Assembly (NCBI GenBank): GCA_964449835.1
Contig: CAYVBZ010000006.1
Span: forward strand, 1-49,253
Source of the DNA: JABDGC01 sp964449835
Lineage (GTDB): Bacteria > Pseudomonadota > Gammaproteobacteria > DSM-16500
DNA length: 49,253 nucleotides
Direction: 5' to 3'
Shown here: positions 15,283 to 23,440 of the stretch, in pieces
Layout: the number at the start of each line of letters is the position of its first letter
Numbering within the stretch: the first letter of the stretch is position 1
Notes under the pieces: model-generated
Seen by the model: only the letters and a program-made list of their open reading frames with translations
Databases searched by the model: none
What the model was told of the DNA's origin: nothing
Translations under genes and position numbers: made by a program

Positions 15283-16052
15283 ATACGATTTTTAGCTTGA
15301 AAACACAGGCGCTTAGTGTGCGAATCGCAGATCAAAGTATTTGCGAAAAGCTGGACCTTGAAATTCAAGCGGGTGAGTTTTGGGGAATTTTAGGACAGAA
15401 TGGCAGCGGAAAAACCACGCTCCTGCATAGCTTGGCAGGTCTGAGACCCACCCAAGGCGGTGAAATTTTCTGGTCTGGGAAAAAATTGTCTTCTTATTCA
15501 GCCAAAAAACGGGCCCAGGCGATAGGCCTGCTCTTTCAAGAAAATGAAAAGGCTTTTCCACAAAGTGCTTGGGAATATTGTCTTGCGGGACGTTATCCCC
15601 ATTTCTCTTTTTTTAGAGAAAGTGAAGAAGACTGGAAGGCAACGCAGGAAGCTTTGACCATCATGCAGCTGGAGCGGCAGAAACAACAAAATATTTTGAC
15701 GCTTTCGGGCGGAGAATGGCGGCGTTTAGCGCTAGCTGCCTTATTGGCACAGAGTCCCAGTCTTTACTTATTGGATGAACCGCTGAATCATCTGGACTTG
15801 CGACATCAAAAGCGCTTTTTGCGGCACCTTCAGGGGAAACTGCGGGAGAAAAAAATTGCTGTGCTAATGACTTTACATGATATTAATATGGCTGAGCAGT
15901 ATTGTGATCGCGTTCTCCTGCTTTATGGGGGGGGAGATGCGCGGATGGGGCTGAAAAGTGATTTATTGACGGATGAGAATTTATCACGGTTATATGGGCA
16001 TCCGCTTTGTTTGACGCAGGCGGGAGAAAGGAAATGGTGGGCGGCGGAATGA
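15279..16052 (+). CDS. FecE/BtuD-type ABC transporter ATP-binding protein
   Basis: This 257-residue ATPase is the partner of the upstream permease. Walker A GQNGSGKTT, signature LSGGEWRRLALAALLAQSP, Walker B LYLLDEPLNHLD and the switch histidine in MTLHDINMAEQ are present. The frame stays open far upstream, inside the permease gene, but the ATG at 15279 is the natural start because it overlaps the permease stop and the ABC fold begins there. It ends just before a palindromic repeat and dapB. Confidence 0.9.
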   Translation: MNTIFSLKTQALSVRIADQSICEKLDLEIQAGEFWGILGQNGSGKTTLLHSLAGLRPTQGGEIFWSGKKLSSYSAKKRAQAIGLLFQENEKAFPQSAWEYCLAGRYPHFSFFRESEEDWKATQEALTIMQLERQKQQNILTLSGGEWRRLALAALLAQSPSLYLLDEPLNHLDLRHQKRFLRHLQGKLREKKIAVLMTLHDINMAEQYCDRVLLLYGGGDARMGLKSDLLTDENLSRLYGHPLCLTQAGERKWWAAE

Positions 16053-16057
16053 GGCGG

Positions 16058-16099
16058 CCCTTCGAGACGGTGCTTCGCACCTCCTCAGGGCGAACAGTT
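16058..16099. repeat. Dispersed palindromic element, copy 2
   Basis: CCCTTCGAGACGGTGCTTCGCACCTCCTCAGGGCGAACAGTT-type sequence, with an inner GGTGC-TTCG-CACC hairpin. It is related to 6062-6118 and 32003-32047 and lies between the ABC ATPase and dapB. Confidence 0.75.
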
Positions 16100-16118
16100 C
16101 ATTTGAGAGGAAATTAGT

Positions 16119-16853
16119 ATGACGATTCGGGTGATTGTGAATGGGGCTTCGGGGCGGATGGGGCAGGTGACGGTCAAAGCGCTTTCTATGGAACCGGATT
16201 TTGAAGTGGTCGGACAGACCGGCCGCGGGGGCCTGCTTGCGGCACTCATTCGGGAAACTCGCGCACAGGTTGTTGTGGACTTTACTCAGCCATCTGCCGT
16301 TTATAAAAACACCATGACCATCCTTCAAGCCGGGGCGCGGCCCGTGATTGGCACGACTGGCTTAACGCCAAAACAAGTGAAAAAATTACAGGAACGTTGC
16401 AAACAATTAAAAAGAGGCGGCGTGATTGCGCCGAATTTTTCGATCGGAATGGTTTTGATGATGAAATATGCGGGAGAGTTTGTGAAATATTTTCCGCAGG
16501 TGGAAATTATTGAAATGCATCATGACCGAAAAAAAGATTGTCCTTCAGGGACAGCGCTCCACACCGCGGAAGTTTTGGCGGATGCTCGGACACAGCGGCA
16601 AGCGCAGGCCTTTAAAGCGCATGAATCTGTGCGTGGATCGCGGGGGGCGAATTATTTGGAGGTCCCGATTCATGCTGTTCGCTTGCCGGGGCTGGTTGCG
16701 CATGAGCAGATTATTTTTGGGGGGTTGGGAGAAACGTTGACGTTGCGGCACGATACGATAGATCGACAGTGTTTTATGAGGGGCGTGGTTTTGGCTTGTA
16801 AGAAAGTGATGAAATTAAAGGGGCTGGTTTATGGCTTGCAGGCGATTTTATAA
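16119..16853 (+). CDS. dapB: 4-hydroxy-tetrahydrodipicolinate reductase
   Basis: This 244-residue enzyme of the lysine/diaminopimelate pathway reduces hydroxy-tetrahydrodipicolinate with NAD(P)H. The dinucleotide motif is VNGASGRMG (8-16), then DFTQPSA, GTTGL, and the catalytic/substrate region EMHHDRKKDCPSGTAL. It is shorter than E. coli DapB (273) but has all motifs. AGAGGAAAT precedes the ATG. Its stop overlaps the convergent repeat-protein gene by six bases. Confidence 0.95.
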   Translation: MTIRVIVNGASGRMGQVTVKALSMEPDFEVVGQTGRGGLLAALIRETRAQVVVDFTQPSAVYKNTMTILQAGARPVIGTTGLTPKQVKKLQERCKQLKRGGVIAPNFSIGMVLMMKYAGEFVKYFPQVEIIEMHHDRKKDCPSGTALHTAEVLADARTQRQAQAFKAHESVRGSRGANYLEVPIHAVRLPGLVAHEQIIFGGLGETLTLRHDTIDRQCFMRGVVLACKKVMKLKGLVYGLQAIL

Positions 16854-18947
16854 TGGGCCTCGCTTCGGTCTTTTTCTGTGTTTGACCTCAGACCCAGCTT
16901 CTTCTCTTTTCTTAGAAATTTTGTGAGCTTTGATTTTACCCCAGAACGAGTCTAGTGATTTGGAATTGTTGTAGACAGCTTTAGAAGCGGGGCCAAAATT
17001 TGCGAGCTCGGCGACATTCGCAAGCTGAGCGACATCAGCAAACTTGGCGACCAACTTATAGAAGTTTTTTACCGATTCTGTTCTGCTGGAGGAATTGTTT
17101 AGTCTGTTTTGGGCAATCTGCCCTAGCCCTTGGAAAACGCTTAAACACTTTTTTTGATTTAGGCCCGCCACAACTTCCTCTATCGGAGGTACAGAACCAT
17201 CTTCTTGCAACCCAAACTGCGTTAATTTAGTTAATAAATGAGCGCGCATTTCTTTTATACCCGTTGGATAAATCAACGGGGCATAGCGCTTGAAAAAATC
17301 ACTACTCCTCACTAAAGAACTCCACTTGGATTGATCGCTCCAAAAGCAATCTATTCTTTCTTGTGAGTCCGGTTGGCCCTGTACCCCAAAAAGGATTTTC
17401 ATTAACCGTGTGAGTGCTTGTCTCGCAAGTAGTAATTGAAGCTCATCGTTCATTGCAGTGACCATGTCAGTCAGCTCTTTTTCTGCAGTGTCCAATTTGA
17501 GATTCAGATTTTCGATGTCTTCATCATGACTTTTCACACGAGATGAATAAGAAGAGAGTATACTCTCATCCTCAAAGTCAGCCTGTTGAGAGGAGAAATT
17601 ATCTTTTTCTTCCGCGAAAACAGACGGGTCGTGCTCAGAGTCAGCGGAAACAGACAGGTCGTCCTCAGAGTCAAAGGTCTGTGTTTCTGAATTCAATTCA
17701 TCCTCAAAGTCAGCCTCCTGAGAGGAGGAGTTATCTTTTTCTTCCGCGGAAACAGACGGGTTGTATTCAGAGACAACAGACAGGTCGTGCTCAGAATCAG
17801 CGGAAACAGACAGGTCCTCCTCAGAGTCAAAGATCTGTGTTTTTGAGTTCAATTCATCCTCAAAGTCAGCCTGTTGAGAGGAGGAACTATTTTTTTCTTC
17901 TGTGGAAACAGATGGGCCGGGCTGAGAGACAGGGTTCTGTGTTTCTGAGTTCAATTCGTCCAGGCCGAAAAGGTCATTATGAAATCTAGACAACTCGGTC
18001 TCAACGCGATTAGCGAAGCGCGCGACCTGGGAACCCAACCTATTTAGGCGTGTTGGCTTTTTTGGTTCCTTGGTTTGTGCCTCCTTTTCTTGATCTTGCT
18101 GCGTCTTTTCAATCAGTGAAATTGGTTTCTCGTTTTCCGCCGCTTGGGCTGGTGCCTTCTTTTCTCGATCTTGCCGCATCTTTTCATCAATTAAAAATAC
18201 CTCATCATAAGCTTTGCGTAGATCTAAGCCGATTTTCTTAATGTCCTCTGTTAGATCTTGTTCTGCAACATGATAATCATTCCAGAAGTTTTTCTTGAGT
18301 GTCATATAAAAATCATCAAACTCAACTCGTTTTTTTTCGAACTGATCGGAATATTGGTCGGCAAATCCATAGTCCGTAAACCGCTTGGCAGCTTCATCAG
18401 CGAAAGTAAACATGGGCCCTGCCTTTTTTTCCCACGTTGGGACGTTTGTCCGTAAGTTATAGAGGCTATCCCAGTAACCCAGCTCGAAAAACGCCACGGC
18501 AGTCCATTTTTCAAGCGCCTCAATCAAATTCTTTTCTTCATCTGAAAGCTTGGAAAGCGTTGCGGGACCTCTCAATTCATCCAAAACAACTATAAATGCT
18601 TCTAAACGCGCCTCCACCCCCTTTTTATCAAACAAAGCGCTATACATGATCTGGGGTGTAACCTCTAAGTTTTCAAGTGCTTCTTCCTTATCAGCTTTCG
18701 ACGCAAGCCCATCACCCAGTATTCTTTGGTCCTCTATGATTTGGAGTTTGGCGTCTTCTAATCCTTTGTGAAGCATTTGGAGACTTGACTGAGACAAAAT
18801 GGGGGGCAATTTACTCTCTGGAATGTGTTTTTCCAATATATCGACAGCGCTTTTAAGAAACCAGGCGAGCGCTGCGATTGTAGTGATTTCCAGCGCTAAA
18901 TCTTCTCCCCATTCTTGGATTTCAGCTGGGTTTTGGTTTGCTCTCAT
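16848..18947 (-). CDS. Large repeat-containing protein, candidate secreted effector
   Basis: This 699-residue protein has no recognised family. A short hydrophobic stretch (ALEITTIAALAWFLKSAVDI, near 18-38) is followed by long helical regions. About 330-465 is an acidic, serine-rich block of two full and two partial imperfect repeats, each built from QADFEDELNSxTQ, SVSADSEHD and SVSAEEKDNSSSQ-like pieces. Then comes a predicted coiled coil (ENLNLKLDTAEKELTDMVTA). The last 25 residues are basic (KKREEAGSEVKHRKRPKRG), resembling a bipartite nuclear localisation signal. Composition and repeats resemble Dot/Icm-type effectors of Legionella and Coxiella, but export is only inferred. AGGGGA precedes the ATG at 18947. 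Confidence 0.75.
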   Translation of the reverse strand: MRANQNPAEIQEWGEDLALEITTIAALAWFLKSAVDILEKHIPESKLPPILSQSSLQMLHKGLEDAKLQIIEDQRILGDGLASKADKEEALENLEVTPQIMYSALFDKKGVEARLEAFIVVLDELRGPATLSKLSDEEKNLIEALEKWTAVAFFELGYWDSLYNLRTNVPTWEKKAGPMFTFADEAAKRFTDYGFADQYSDQFEKKRVEFDDFYMTLKKNFWNDYHVAEQDLTEDIKKIGLDLRKAYDEVFLIDEKMRQDREKKAPAQAAENEKPISLIEKTQQDQEKEAQTKEPKKPTRLNRLGSQVARFANRVETELSRFHNDLFGLDELNSETQNPVSQPGPSVSTEEKNSSSSQQADFEDELNSKTQIFDSEEDLSVSADSEHDLSVVSEYNPSVSAEEKDNSSSQEADFEDELNSETQTFDSEDDLSVSADSEHDPSVFAEEKDNFSSQQADFEDESILSSYSSRVKSHDEDIENLNLKLDTAEKELTDMVTAMNDELQLLLARQALTRLMKILFGVQGQPDSQERIDCFWSDQSKWSSLVRSSDFFKRYAPLIYPTGIKEMRAHLLTKLTQFGLQEDGSVPPIEEVVAGLNQKKCLSVFQGLGQIAQNRLNNSSSRTESVKNFYKLVAKFADVAQLANVAELANFGPASKAVYNNSKSLDSFWGKIKAHKISKKREEAGSEVKHRKRPKRGPL
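17540..17965 (-). repeat. Internal tandem repeats of the 699-residue protein
   Basis: Imperfect tandem units of about 130-160 bases encode two full and two partial copies of an acidic module containing QADFEDELNSxTQ and SADSEHD. DNA-level similarity between units is high, which suggests recent expansion or contraction by recombination. Confidence 0.7.
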
Positions 18948-19036
18948 AACAGTCCCCTATTCTTAGGCTGCTTTTTAAGTATAGCCCTTGAGATCAGGCA
19001 GAGGGGCGAAATAAATTAATTTAAAATGAAGGACAT

Positions 19037-19071
19037 AAAAAAACGGGCCTCATTTTCAATGCCCGTTTTTT
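19037..19071. terminator. Rho-independent terminator, bidirectional
   Basis: AAAAAACGGGC and GCCCGTTTTTT flank a 12-base loop, giving a GC stem with a T-run on both strands. It lies downstream of the small lipoprotein (minus strand) and upstream of the 699-residue protein gene. Confidence 0.9.
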
Positions 19072-19081
19072 AGGAAGAAAG

Positions 19082-19115
19082 CCAAGCTGACGAACAGGTC
19101 TTGTTCACAGCTTGG
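19082..19115. other. Long stem-loop in the 3' region of the lipoprotein gene
   Basis: CCAAGCTG at 19082-19089 pairs with CAGCTTGG at 19108-19115, with an inner GAACA/TGTTC pairing. It lies between the lipoprotein stop (19136) and the terminator at 19037-19071, so the short mRNA would carry two consecutive hairpins in about 100 bases. It could be a processed small RNA or a stability element. Confidence 0.5.
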
Positions 19116-19135
19116 GATGGTTGTTGCAGGGATTT

Positions 19136-19240
19136 TTAGCGGGTTTCACCCTTGTAGTTCATTTCTGGTGCATGACATGAACAACCAGCAACGGTGCCTA
19201 ACATGACAATAACGCCAAGAATCGCAATTAACTTTCTCAT
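19136..19240 (-). CDS. Entericidin-like 34-residue lipoprotein
   Basis: The peptide MRKLIAILGVIVMLGTVAGC has a basic start, a hydrophobic core and a lipobox (TVAGC), then a 14-residue mature part SCHAPEMNYKGETR. This is the layout of entericidin-type bacteriolytic or stress lipoproteins. The start at 19240 is chosen because AAGGAG lies eight bases upstream and the signal peptide begins there. It forms a one-gene transcription unit with its own terminator. Lgt in this window would be the modifying enzyme. Function within the family is not determined. Confidence 0.7.
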   Translation of the reverse strand: MRKLIAILGVIVMLGTVAGCSCHAPEMNYKGETR

Positions 19241-19426
19241 CTGAAAACTCCTTTTTGTTGGACATCCACAAAAATTAGTATATCGCATCTGGGAAGGGAA
19301 AGGCCAGATGGGAGAGGGAGGGGTGTGCAATTATGAGGTTGTCAATGTGCTTTTGTGTACTAATTTTACTGATTTATAGTGCGTGTACACGACACCCATT
19401 AGGAGGCCGCCGTCAAGAAATAACTA

Positions 19427-19599
19427 CTACCCTTGAAGCTTTAAAGCTCCATCATTAGGAATATTTCTTGCCTTCTTTTCTGCTTCAAGTGCTGCTGATT
19501 CGCGCCTAAGTTTTCATTTATTGGTTGTAACTCTCAAAATGGAGTCGCACCACCTGCGTTTGTATCATTAAAAAAGCTTGAAATTTCATCATCACTCAT
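19427..19599 (-). pseudogene. Broken gene fragment in plasmid-like debris
   Basis: A frame starting at 19599 reads MSDDEISSFFNDTNAGGATP and stops at 19534. In another frame the sequence continues as RESAALEAEKKARNIPND with GALKLQG before a stop at 19427. The two pieces look like one hydrophilic protein split by frameshifts. I do not recognise the family. The rest of the 19241-19603 gap holds GTGTACAC-type palindromes (19383-19390) resembling the operator at 20244-20262, and nothing else I can name. Confidence 0.4.
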
Positions 19600-19603
19600 T
19601 GCA

Positions 19604-19960
19604 CTAGGCCGCTTTTTTATCGTCATGATGTTTTCTTTTCAATCTGGGGGTGATTGCTACATCAAATTTTAATCCCTGACGGTCAACTAAATCTTGTAAT
19701 GCCAGACGAATAAATTGTTCCTTTGAATAGCCTAGTATCGCCGCGTACTTAGCAGCCAGATGAGGACTCACTGTCTTGCGTTCATGCTCAATATCGCAAA
19801 GATGTTGTTTAGTAATTTTGAGCTTGCCTGCAAAATCAACTTGCGACACTTCGTCTGCTTGGCGAATTGCCCAGATCAATTTGCCAAGCGTCAGCTTAGA
19901 GCCAGTGATCTTTTCAATATCTCTTAATGTTTTCTCTGTCATTTTGCTTCTAATATTCAT
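19604..19960 (-). CDS. Xre-family antitoxin
   Basis: This 118-residue protein has a clear Cro/C1 helix-turn-helix (SQVDFAGKLKITKQHLCDIE, then HERKTVSPHLAAKYAAILG), with a short N-terminal arm and a basic C-terminal tail RLKRKHHDDKKAA. It follows the toxin gene, overlapping its end by 11 bases, and has a strong AGGAGG site. It most likely neutralises the RelE-like toxin and represses the operon through the GTACAC palindrome upstream. Note that higA at 1554 is a different, unrelated-looking member. Confidence 0.82.
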   Translation of the reverse strand: MNIRSKMTEKTLRDIEKITGSKLTLGKLIWAIRQADEVSQVDFAGKLKITKQHLCDIEHERKTVSPHLAAKYAAILGYSKEQFIRLALQDLVDRQGLKFDVAITPRLKRKHHDDKKAA

Positions 19961-20234
19961 GTTTGTTTACCTCCTGAACCTCAACGAAACTAACCACGCC
20001 ATGTCTAATCTCATAGATGGCACGATAAGCAATATTCAGTCGAATTGAACGCTGTCCTTTTCTATCGCCTTTTAACGGCTCATCATGATAGCCAGGTATT
20101 TTTCTAACTTCGCTTAAACCTTTATGGCCGACTGCATCAACCCATGCTTGAAACTTAATAGCAATTTGCAATGGAACTTTTTTTAAGTCCCTGCCCGCTT
20201 TTTTTGTAAGGGCTACATGAAAAATATCACTCAT
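19950..20234 (-). CDS. RelE/ParE-superfamily toxin
   Basis: This 94-residue protein begins MSDIFHVALTKKAGRDLKKV and has the typical RelE-fold end KGQRSIRLNIAYRAIYEIRH followed by VSFVEVQEVNKHEY, ending close to the His/Tyr pair of the HigB/RelE family. The open frame extends 33 codons further, but that part continues the dead parA; ATG 20234 is preferred because the toxin fold begins there. It is the first gene of a toxin-antitoxin operon. Target (mRNA or gyrase) is not resolved. Confidence 0.8.
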   Translation of the reverse strand: MSDIFHVALTKKAGRDLKKVPLQIAIKFQAWVDAVGHKGLSEVRKIPGYHDEPLKGDRKGQRSIRLNIAYRAIYEIRHGVVSFVEVQEVNKHEY

Positions 20235-20516
20235 AGACAAATGGTACACTATGTTTGTGTACTTTACAAATCTTATCTCTACTTCATCAGGCAGGTTATC
20301 TGATAACTCAATAACAGCACTCTCAACTGGCACCTTGTCCCTGAATAGGTTAAGCCATACTGGCTTATCGCGTGCCTCGGTGTTGAATGAGCGGGCCAGG
20401 TTTCCTTGTTGGTCAAGATCAATGGCTAATACCCTAGCTCCATAGTGGCTTGCCCTGACGGCTAGTATGAAACCAATTGATTTTCAAATAGTTTTATAAA
20501 CAGTGATTTTGGTCAT
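20235..20516 (-). pseudogene. parA-like plasmid partition ATPase remnant
   Basis: From the ATG at 20516 the frame reads MTKITVYKTI, then a TGA stop, then KSIGFILAVRASHYGARVLA and IDLDQQGNLARSFN, and runs on into the toxin gene. ParA proteins begin with a beta strand, then KGGVGKT/S, then a helix and ARVLxIDLDxQGN. Here the Walker A glycines are gone and a stop takes their place, so the gene is dead. The C-terminal two thirds are absent, replaced by the toxin operon. This marks plasmid-derived DNA. Confidence 0.6.
20244..20262. promoter_or_regulatory. Operator-like palindrome upstream of the toxin
   Basis: GTACAC-TATGTTT-GTGTAC is a perfect inverted repeat with a 7-base centre, ending 10 bases before the toxin ATG. 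Position and symmetry fit autoregulation by the antitoxin. A similar TTTTGTGTACT plus GTGTACAC stretch recurs at 19352-19390. Confidence 0.6.
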
Positions 20517-20562
20517 ATTTAGGTCTTTACATGGTGGCTTTGGGTGAATACAATTCATTGGT

Positions 20563-20590
20563 TTGCTTTTGTATATACATAAGATATAAT
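20563..20590 (+). promoter_or_regulatory. Promoter of the CopG-like antitoxin gene
   Basis: -35 TTGCTT (20563-20568), a 16-base spacer and a consensus -10 TATAAT (20585-20590). A GTATATAC palindrome at 20571-20578 lies in the spacer and may be an operator for the product. Confidence 0.55.
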
Positions 20591-20613
20591 AAATGAGAAA
20601 GAGGTAAAAATTT

Positions 20614-20919
20614 ATGAAAAATATGCGTAAGACAGAATTGCCAGAAGAGGGTTCTTCACCAGAGGTCTGGGATAATCAAGAGCTAGGCGCCTCAGAGGAG
20701 TTTGTGCGTAAATCATCGCCAGAACGAGAAAAGATGGTTGACGATAATCTAGGATTGCAAACCATTTCCATTCGATTGCAGAAGTCATTAATTGACGATC
20801 TCAAGGCCTTAGCTGAAGAAGATGGGATAGGGTATCAGCCTTATGTCAGGCAGGCTTTAACGCGCCTTGTGCGCCGTGAGAAGGCTAAGCATGGGAAGCA
20901 TGTGCAGGCTGTTAAGTAA
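20614..20919 (+). CDS. CopG/BrnA-like ribbon-helix-helix antitoxin
   Basis: The 101-residue protein has an acidic N-terminal half (PEEGSSPEVWDNQEL) and a C-terminal ribbon-helix-helix: LQTISIRLQKSLIDDLKALA, then GIGYQPYVRQALTRLVRRE. The GIGYQPYVRQ segment is characteristic of CopG/BrnA-type antitoxins. No toxin gene is adjacent, so it is an orphan, or the toxin is the downstream small membrane protein, which is only a guess. AGAGG lies about nine bases before the ATG. Confidence 0.75.
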   Translation: MKNMRKTELPEEGSSPEVWDNQELGASEEFVRKSSPEREKMVDDNLGLQTISIRLQKSLIDDLKALAEEDGIGYQPYVRQALTRLVRREKAKHGKHVQAVK

Positions 20920-20947
20920 ATTTCCAGATTCTGTAGGATAGTTGGCG

Positions 20948-21142
20948 GTGAAAATAAATACTAAGCTCAAGGCTTTTATATTAACTTTGATTGTTCAAAT
21001 AGTCATAGCTGTGATCTTTTTTTATGGGTTTCTTCTTGATCCTCTTATTGGCATTTGTGTAATAGCTTTTTATTTTATAGTAATAGGGTCTATTTTGATT
21101 TTTAAATTTAAAGAATTCGCGTTACACATATTTCTGGTTTAG
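20948..21142 (+). CDS. Small two-helix membrane protein, unknown
   Basis: This 64-residue open frame has two hydrophobic helices (ILTLIVQIVIAVIFFYGFLL and ICVIAFYFIVIGSILIF) separated by a short loop. GTG 20948 is preferred over TTG 20942 on spacing from AGGA. It follows the orphan antitoxin by 28 bases on the same strand. It could be a membrane-acting toxin or an unrelated membrane peptide; family not recognised. Confidence 0.45.
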   Translation: MKINTKLKAFILTLIVQIVIAVIFFYGFLLDPLIGICVIAFYFIVIGSILIFKFKEFALHIFLV

Positions 21143-21194
21143 AATTACCAGTTGGCTCCCTTCACCTTCCTAAAAAATAGCAAGGACCATACAG

Positions 21195-21941
21195 ATGATG
21201 ATAAACATTATTTATGCCGCGCTCGGTCTCCTCGGTCTTCTTATTCTTTCAGCGATTAAAATTTTGCGGGAATATGAGCGTGCCGTGGTCTTCACCTTAG
21301 GGCGCTTTACTTCTACCAAAGGCCCGGGGTTATTTTTAATCATTCCCGTGATTCAGCAAATGGTCAAAATTGATTTGCGGACGATTGTGCTTGAAGTTCC
21401 GCCGCAGGATGTAATTTCACGCGACAATGTCTCTGTGCGTGTCAGTGCAATTGTTTATTTTCGTGTTATTGATCCCTCGCGGGCTGTGATTCAGGTTGAA
21501 GATTATTTTATGGCGGTGGGGCAGTTGGCGCAGACCACTTTGCGTTCGGTGCTGGGGCAGCATGAGTTGGATGAAATGCTGGCTGAGCGCACTAAATTGA
21601 ATGCGCATATTCAGCAAATTTTGGACGAGCATACGGATGCTTGGGGGATTAAAGTGAGTTTGGTAGAGATTAAACAAATTGACTTGAATGAATCGATGGT
21701 CCGCGCGATCGCAAAGCAAGCAGAGGCGGAGCGGGAACGAAGGGCCAAAGTGATTCATGCGGATGGGGAGTTTCAGGCTTCATCGAAATTGTTGGATGCG
21801 GCAGAGGTTTTGATTAAAAATCCGCAGGCGCTGCAGTTGCGGTATTTGCAGACTTTGTCTTCTATCGCAGAAGAGAAAAATTCGACGATTGTGTTTCCGT
21901 TTCCAGTGGAGATGTTGACGACGTTTATGAATAAGAAATAG
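21195..21941 (+). CDS. SPFH-domain protein, slipin/stomatin family
   Basis: This 248-residue protein has one N-terminal membrane helix (INIIYAALGLLGLLILSAI), then the SPFH/Band 7 domain (YERAVVFTLGRFTSTKGPGL, then DVISRDNVSVRVSAIVYFRV) and the end of the family, AEAERERRAKVIHADGEFQA. Slipins form membrane-associated oligomers and often pair with an NfeD protein, but no NfeD gene lies next to it here. AAGGA precedes the ATG. An ATG one codon downstream is an equally possible start. Confidence 0.9.
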   Translation: MMINIIYAALGLLGLLILSAIKILREYERAVVFTLGRFTSTKGPGLFLIIPVIQQMVKIDLRTIVLEVPPQDVISRDNVSVRVSAIVYFRVIDPSRAVIQVEDYFMAVGQLAQTTLRSVLGQHELDEMLAERTKLNAHIQQILDEHTDAWGIKVSLVEIKQIDLNESMVRAIAKQAEAERERRAKVIHADGEFQASSKLLDAAEVLIKNPQALQLRYLQTLSSIAEEKNSTIVFPFPVEMLTTFMNKK

Positions 21942-21952
21942 GCCTCCCACCC

Positions 21953-23440
21953 TTAGCCGAGGGCGGTGAGGGCTTCTTCGTTGGTGTTGTGGTTTTTGGG
22001 GCGGTAGACGACGTCTAGTTCGCGGGCGGCTTTGACTTCATCCAGACGTTTAACAGGAAGGGTGTGTGGAGCTTGTTTGAGGAGTTCGGGTTGCGTTTGG
22101 GCTTCTTTTAGGATTTTGACTAGAACGTCTGCGAAAGCATCCAGGGTTTCTTTGCTTTCGGTTTCGGTGGGCTCAATTAAAAGACATTCGGGGACTAAAA
22201 GTGGGAAGTACATCGTAGGCGCGTGAAAACCGTAATCTAATAAGCGTTTGGCGACATCCAAGGCGGTGATGTGCAAGGTTTTGGCCTGGGATTTTAGAGT
22301 GATAATAAATTCATGAGTCGCAAGGCGTGTGGGGTAGGCGGGAGTAAAGCCTTCGGACTTGAGACGGGCCAATAAATAATTTGCATTCAAGGTGGCGAAT
22401 TCGGAAACGCGTTTTAAGCCTTCGCGGCCTAATAAGCGTGCGTACATGTGAGCTCTTAAGATGATCCCTGCGTTGCCCATGAAAGCGGACAAGCGGCCAA
22501 TACTCTGTGGGCATTCTTTTTGGGTCAACCATTGATAGTGATTTCCCACTTTGGTCACCATGGGAACCGGCAAATAGGGGGCGACACGTTCGCTCGCTGC
22601 TACTGGGCCGCAACCCGGACCGCCGCCGCCATGTGGCGTAGCAAAAGTTTTATGCAAATTTAAGTGAATCACGTCAAAACCCATGTCACCGGGGCGGACC
22701 TTCCCTAAGATTGCATTCAAATTGGCGCCGTCATAATAAAGTAAACCACCGGCTTGATGCACGGTCTTTGCTATTTCTTGGATATTGCGGTCAAAGACGC
22801 CGAGGGTGGAAGGATTAGTCAACATAATGCCCGCAGTTCTAGGGCCGACTGCCGCTTTGAGGGCTGCTAGGTCTACATCACCTTCTGCATTAGAAGGAAT
22901 TTCCCGGACCTTGAAACCGCACTGCACGGCGGAAGCAGGATTAGTGCCATGCGCCGCATCTGGCACCAAGATTTCATCCCGTGCGCTATCCTGACGCGCT
23001 TCATGATAAGCCCGGATCATTGAGACGCCGGCCAACTCGCCTTGCGCGCCTGCCATGGGTGTTAGGGAGACAGCGTGCATCCCTGTCACCGCTTTAATGA
23101 TCTCCTGCAGCTCATAGGCACAGATCATATACCCTTGGCTATTTTCATCGAGAGACAAAGGATGATGCCCAAGAAAGCCATGAAACTGGCTGATGCGATT
23201 GATCCCCCGGGGATTGTATTTCATGGTGCAAGAGCCCAAGGGATAAAAATGAGTATCGATTGAAAAATTCTTTTGTGAAAGCCGCGTATAATGCCGAACC
23301 ACATCCAGTTCCGAAACTTCCGGCAGTAAAGGTTTATCCTGCCTTAGAAAAGAAGCGGGCAAATCAAAATTTTTGATTTCTTCAGAAGGCTGCTGGGCTT
23401 TGGCTATGCGGTTTTTTCGGGAATGTTCGAAAATAATCAT
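21953..23440 (-). CDS. gcvPB: Glycine dehydrogenase (decarboxylating) subunit 2
   Basis: This 495-residue protein is the C-terminal half of the split P protein of the glycine cleavage system. The PLP-lysine motif is LNLHKTFATPHGGGGPGCGP. Further motifs are PLGSCTMKYNPR and GTNPASAVQCGF. The open frame continues 27 codons upstream, but ATG 23440 is chosen because it overlaps the gcvPA stop (ATGA). It pairs with GcvPA to form the heterotetramer that decarboxylates glycine onto lipoyl-GcvH. It is the last gene of gcvT-gcvH-gcvPA-gcvPB. Confidence 0.95.
   Translation of the reverse strand: MIIFEHSRKNRIAKAQQPSEEIKNFDLPASFLRQDKPLLPEVSELDVVRHYTRLSQKNFSIDTHFYPLGSCTMKYNPRGINRISQFHGFLGHHPLSLDENSQGYMICAYELQEIIKAVTGMHAVSLTPMAGAQGELAGVSMIRAYHEARQDSARDEILVPDAAHGTNPASAVQCGFKVREIPSNAEGDVDLAALKAAVGPRTAGIMLTNPSTLGVFDRNIQEIAKTVHQAGGLLYYDGANLNAILGKVRPGDMGFDVIHLNLHKTFATPHGGGGPGCGPVAASERVAPYLPVPMVTKVGNHYQWLTQKECPQSIGRLSAFMGNAGIILRAHMYARLLGREGLKRVSEFATLNANYLLARLKSEGFTPAYPTRLATHEFIITLKSQAKTLHITALDVAKRLLDYGFHAPTMYFPLLVPECLLIEPTETESKETLDAFADVLVKILKEAQTQPELLKQAPHTLPVKRLDEVKAARELDVVYRPKNHNTNEEALTALG

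Noticed and set aside
17543..17989. 148-residue open frame opposite the 699-residue protein
   Set aside because: It is the antisense of the acidic tandem repeats; its repetitiveness only mirrors the real gene.
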